From the NCBI GenBank assembly GCA_948438565.1, contig CAOJLW010000100.1, positions 1-8,072 of the forward strand: DNA of 8,072 nucleotides, written 5' to 3'. The number at the start of each line of letters is the position of its first letter. Position 1 is the first letter of the stretch. The notes under the pieces are model-generated. The model saw nothing but the letters and a program-made list of their open reading frames with translations. It had not been told where the DNA came from and made no database searches. Origin of the DNA: an uncultured Lachnospiraceae bacterium (GTDB lineage Bacteria; Bacillota; Clostridia; Lachnospirales; Lachnospiraceae). Made by a program: the position numbers and the translations under genes. This document shows positions 6,132 through 8,072 of the stretch, one piece after another.

Positions 6132-7517
6132 CTAAAACAGCCTTGTTTTCTTTACCATCTGAATATATTCACGGTTGTGTTTTGTCCGCGTAAACATATT
6201 CAAGATCGACTCTACGGCTTCATCCGATTTGGAACCGTTGAACGCCTTGCGCATAATATCCACAGCCTCCCGCTCCTCCGGATCCAATAACAAATCCTCC
6301 CGCCTGGTTCCTGATTTTACAATATCAACCGCCGGAAAAACGCGTTTTTCAGAAAGCTTCCGATCCAATACCAACTCCATATTGCCGGTTCCTTTAAATT
6401 CTTCAAAAACAACGTCGTCCATTTTGCTGCCGGTATCCACAAGAGCTGTCGCTAAAATAGTCAAACTGCCGCCCTCCCGCATATTCCGCGCCGCGCCAAA
6501 AAAACGCTTGGGCATATGCAGAGCCGCCGGATCGAGACCGCCGGACAACGTCCTGCCGCTTGGCGGAACCGTCAGATTATATGCCCTTGCCAGGCGGGTC
6601 ATGCTGTCCAGCAAAATCATGACGTCCTTTCGATGTTCCACCAGACGTTTAGCGCGCTCGATAACCATTTCCGATACGCGTTTATGATGCTCCGGCAATT
6701 CGTCAAACGTAGAATAAATTACCTCCACATTTTTACCCTCAATGGCTTCTTTGATATCCGTCACTTCCTCCGGACGCTCATCGATCAACAAAATAATCAG
6801 ATGCATATCCGAATGCGTTGTCGTCACTGATTTTGCAATCTGTTTTAGCAGCGTCGTCTTACCTGCCTTCGGCGGCGACACAATCATCCCACGCTGCCCC
6901 TTTCCAATCGGGGAAACCAAATCCACAATCCGCATAGCGACGGATGCGCCCGGACGCTCCAAACGGATCCGTTCATTGGGAAAAATCGGCGTCAAATCCT
7001 CAAAATTTTTACGTCGCTGCGCAATACTGGGATGAAAACCATTGATTGTATTGACATACAACAATGCGCTAAATTTTTCCTGCTGCGTCTTGATCCGTGT
7101 ATTGCCGCTGATAATATCCCCGGTTTTTAAATTAAATTTGCGAATCTGAGACGGAGAAACATAGACGTCCTTCTCCCCCGGCAGATAATTTTCACAGCGG
7201 ATAAACCCATAGCCATCCGGCATGACCTCTAAAATTCCATTTGCCGTAATCCCGCTGTCCAGTTCGTCCCGCATCGGCGCGTTTGTTGTATCCTGCGCCA
7301 AAGCTTTTCCTTCGGACTCGGGTTTTGTTTCCTCTTCGGCCTCTTTTGCTTCTTTGTTCTCTTTTTCCTCTTTTACATCGCCGGCTTCTTTTTTATCCTC
7401 CGCCAGCATCACTTCCACCAACTCGCTCTTTTTCAACCCGGATAAATGCTTCAATCCTCTTGCTTTTGCCAGATCCCTCAATACGGTCACTGAAAGGCTT
7501 TCATATTTTTCTTTCAT
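6132..7517 (-). CDS. rho: Transcription termination factor Rho
   Basis: A 461-residue Rho, a hexameric RNA-dependent ATPase/helicase that ends transcription of untranslated RNA. The order is: Rho_N domain (about 5-40, including LRDLAKARGLKHLSGLKKSE), a highly charged Lys/Glu-rich linker (about 41-73), the cold-shock-like primary RNA-binding domain (about 92-150, with DGYGFIR and DVYVSPSQIRKFNLKTGD), and the ATPase core. The core has P-loop SPPKAGKTT (214-222), the IDERPEEV segment (245-252), Walker B ILLDSMTRLARAYN (301-314), the SGRTLSGGLDPAALH loop (320-334) and EEFKGTGNMEL with the arginine-finger region (372-382). All catalytic segments look intact. The start at 7517 has TAGGAG (7534-7529) 11 nt upstream, rather long spacing. 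Downstream, mscS follows within 17 bp. Rho genes are often autoregulated in the leader, and here a leader of about 90 nt is predicted. Confidence 0.98.
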   Translation of the reverse strand: MKEKYESLSVTVLRDLAKARGLKHLSGLKKSELVEVMLAEDKKEAGDVKEEKENKEAKEAEEETKPESEGKALAQDTTNAPMRDELDSGITANGILEVMPDGYGFIRCENYLPGEKDVYVSPSQIRKFNLKTGDIISGNTRIKTQQEKFSALLYVNTINGFHPSIAQRRKNFEDLTPIFPNERIRLERPGASVAMRIVDLVSPIGKGQRGMIVSPPKAGKTTLLKQIAKSVTTTHSDMHLIILLIDERPEEVTDIKEAIEGKNVEVIYSTFDELPEHHKRVSEMVIERAKRLVEHRKDVMILLDSMTRLARAYNLTVPPSGRTLSGGLDPAALHMPKRFFGAARNMREGGSLTILATALVDTGSKMDDVVFEEFKGTGNMELVLDRKLSEKRVFPAVDIVKSGTRREDLLLDPEEREAVDIMRKAFNGSKSDEAVESILNMFTRTKHNREYIQMVKKTRLF

Positions 7518-7611
7518 ATCTTATTAATCTCCTATTCCAAAATCTATATCTTCCTTTATATGGGATTCCTGTCTGATGTGACAAATGACGGTATGTACCA
7601 TTGATTTTCCT

Positions 7612-7640
7612 ATTATACAACATACACTTAAAAATAGAAA
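7612..7640 (-). promoter_or_regulatory. Probable rho promoter
   Basis: On the minus strand a perfect -10 TATAAT (7617-7612) lies about 95 bp upstream of the rho start. The hexamer 17 bp upstream, TTTCTA (7640-7635), matches the -35 consensus poorly (three of six). The -10 is convincing. The weak -35 suggests a modest or activator-dependent promoter. Confidence 0.55.
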
Positions 7641-7650
7641 GTCCTTTTTC

Positions 7651-7679
7651 TTGATTTGTCCTTTTTTTAATGCTATGAT
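7651..7679 (+). promoter_or_regulatory. Probable malic enzyme promoter
   Basis: The plus strand has TTGATT (7651-7656, four of six consensus), a 17-bp T-rich spacer and TATGAT (7674-7679, five of six). The predicted start near 7686 gives a leader of about 50 nt. The -35 lies 10 bp from the opposing rho -35, so the two genes share a compact divergent control region. Confidence 0.6.
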
Positions 7680-7737
7680 AATAATCGCCAGTCATATAAA
7701 ACCAATTAAATGATTTAAATAAAGGAGCGTTTCAACT

Positions 7738-8072
7738 ATGGACTATGGAGAAAAGGCATTAATTGCCCATCAAAAATGGAACGGAAAATTAGAGACTCAT
7801 GCAAAGGCTCCGGTCAAAGACCGTGACGCGCTTGCCATCGCCTACACACCGGGCGTTGCAGAACCATGCAAGGCCATTGCCCAAGATCCCGCGGCAGCCT
7901 ATACCTATACGATCAAAGCCAATACCGTTGCCGTTGTTTCGGACGGAAGCGCCGTCTTAGGCCTTGGCAATATCGGACCATACGCTGCCATGCCTGTCAT
8001 GGAGGGCAAATGCGTACTGTTTAAAGAGTTCGGCGACGTCAACGCTGTCCCCATCTGCCTGGATACGCAGGA
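7738..8072 (+). CDS. NAD(P)-dependent malic enzyme (5' part; runs off the right edge)
   Basis: The first 111 codons of a malic enzyme, which oxidatively decarboxylates L-malate to pyruvate and CO2 with reduction of NAD or NADP in the cytoplasm. The N-terminal domain shows HAKAPVKDRDALAIAYTPGV with the catalytic Tyr36, SDGSAVLGLGNIGP (68-81), and VMEGKCVLFKEFG with the catalytic Lys91. These are hallmarks of the compact, roughly 390-residue bacterial form. The nucleotide-binding Rossmann domain is outside the window, so NAD versus NADP preference cannot be assessed. The ATG at 7738 is supported by AAAGGAG (7721-7727) about 10 nt upstream. It is divergent from rho. The visible part is intact and in frame to the edge. 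Confidence 0.95.
   Translation, partial: MDYGEKALIAHQKWNGKLETHAKAPVKDRDALAIAYTPGVAEPCKAIAQDPAAAYTYTIKANTVAVVSDGSAVLGLGNIGPYAAMPVMEGKCVLFKEFGDVNAVPICLDTQ

Noticed and set aside
6175..6687. 170-codon plus-strand open frame
   Set aside because: It is the antisense shadow of rho's ATPase core.
7518..7737. Possible riboswitch or attenuator in the rho leader
   Set aside because: No stable hairpin followed by a U run and no known aptamer core was found; only very short complementary words are present.

Overview
This 8.07 kb window looks like chromosomal DNA from an anaerobic, gut-type Clostridia bacterium (Lachnospiraceae or a relative). The evidence is a TnpV-type transposon protein, a crotonase-type short-chain enoyl-CoA hydratase, strong AGGAGG-type ribosome binding sites, sigma-A-like promoters with 17-bp spacers, and a Rho with a lysine/glutamate-rich linker. 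The genus cannot be fixed from the sequence alone.

Layout from left to right. (1) Positions 1-187 (minus) hold the first 62 codons of a tnpV-type gene, so the left edge is inside or next to a mobile element. (2) Positions 188-712 contain no convincing gene. They hold short direct repeats and one 43-codon protein-like open stretch on the minus strand that I cannot assign. (3) Positions 713-1043 (minus) are the decayed C-terminal half of a SAM-dependent methyltransferase, broken by a one-base shift in an A run. (4) Positions 1046-3018 (minus) are a two-gene ABC exporter operon: a MacB/LolD-type ATPase followed 17 bp later by an FtsX/MacB-type permease. (5) Positions 3200-4813 (plus) are crt-like enoyl-CoA hydratase and proC, 9 bp apart. 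(6) A bidirectional terminator at 4814-4867 separates proC from the convergent ybjQ-family gene (4889-5200, minus). (7) Positions 5338-7517 (minus) are rho and, 17 bp after its stop, an MscS-type mechanosensitive channel gene. (8) From 7738 to the right edge (plus) is the 5' part of a malic enzyme gene, divergent from rho.

Right of about position 1046 this is mostly ordinary core chromosome: carbon metabolism (malic enzyme, enoyl-CoA hydratase), proline synthesis, transcription termination and osmotic protection. Left of about 1046 is an accessory, decayed region. The most informative regulatory feature is between the ABC operon and crt-proC. Two near-consensus divergent promoters have -35 hexamers that occupy nearly the same bases, so the two operons probably compete for RNA polymerase. 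I found no CRISPR array, tRNA, rRNA or recognisable riboswitch, and no strong evidence of a wholly new multi-gene system.
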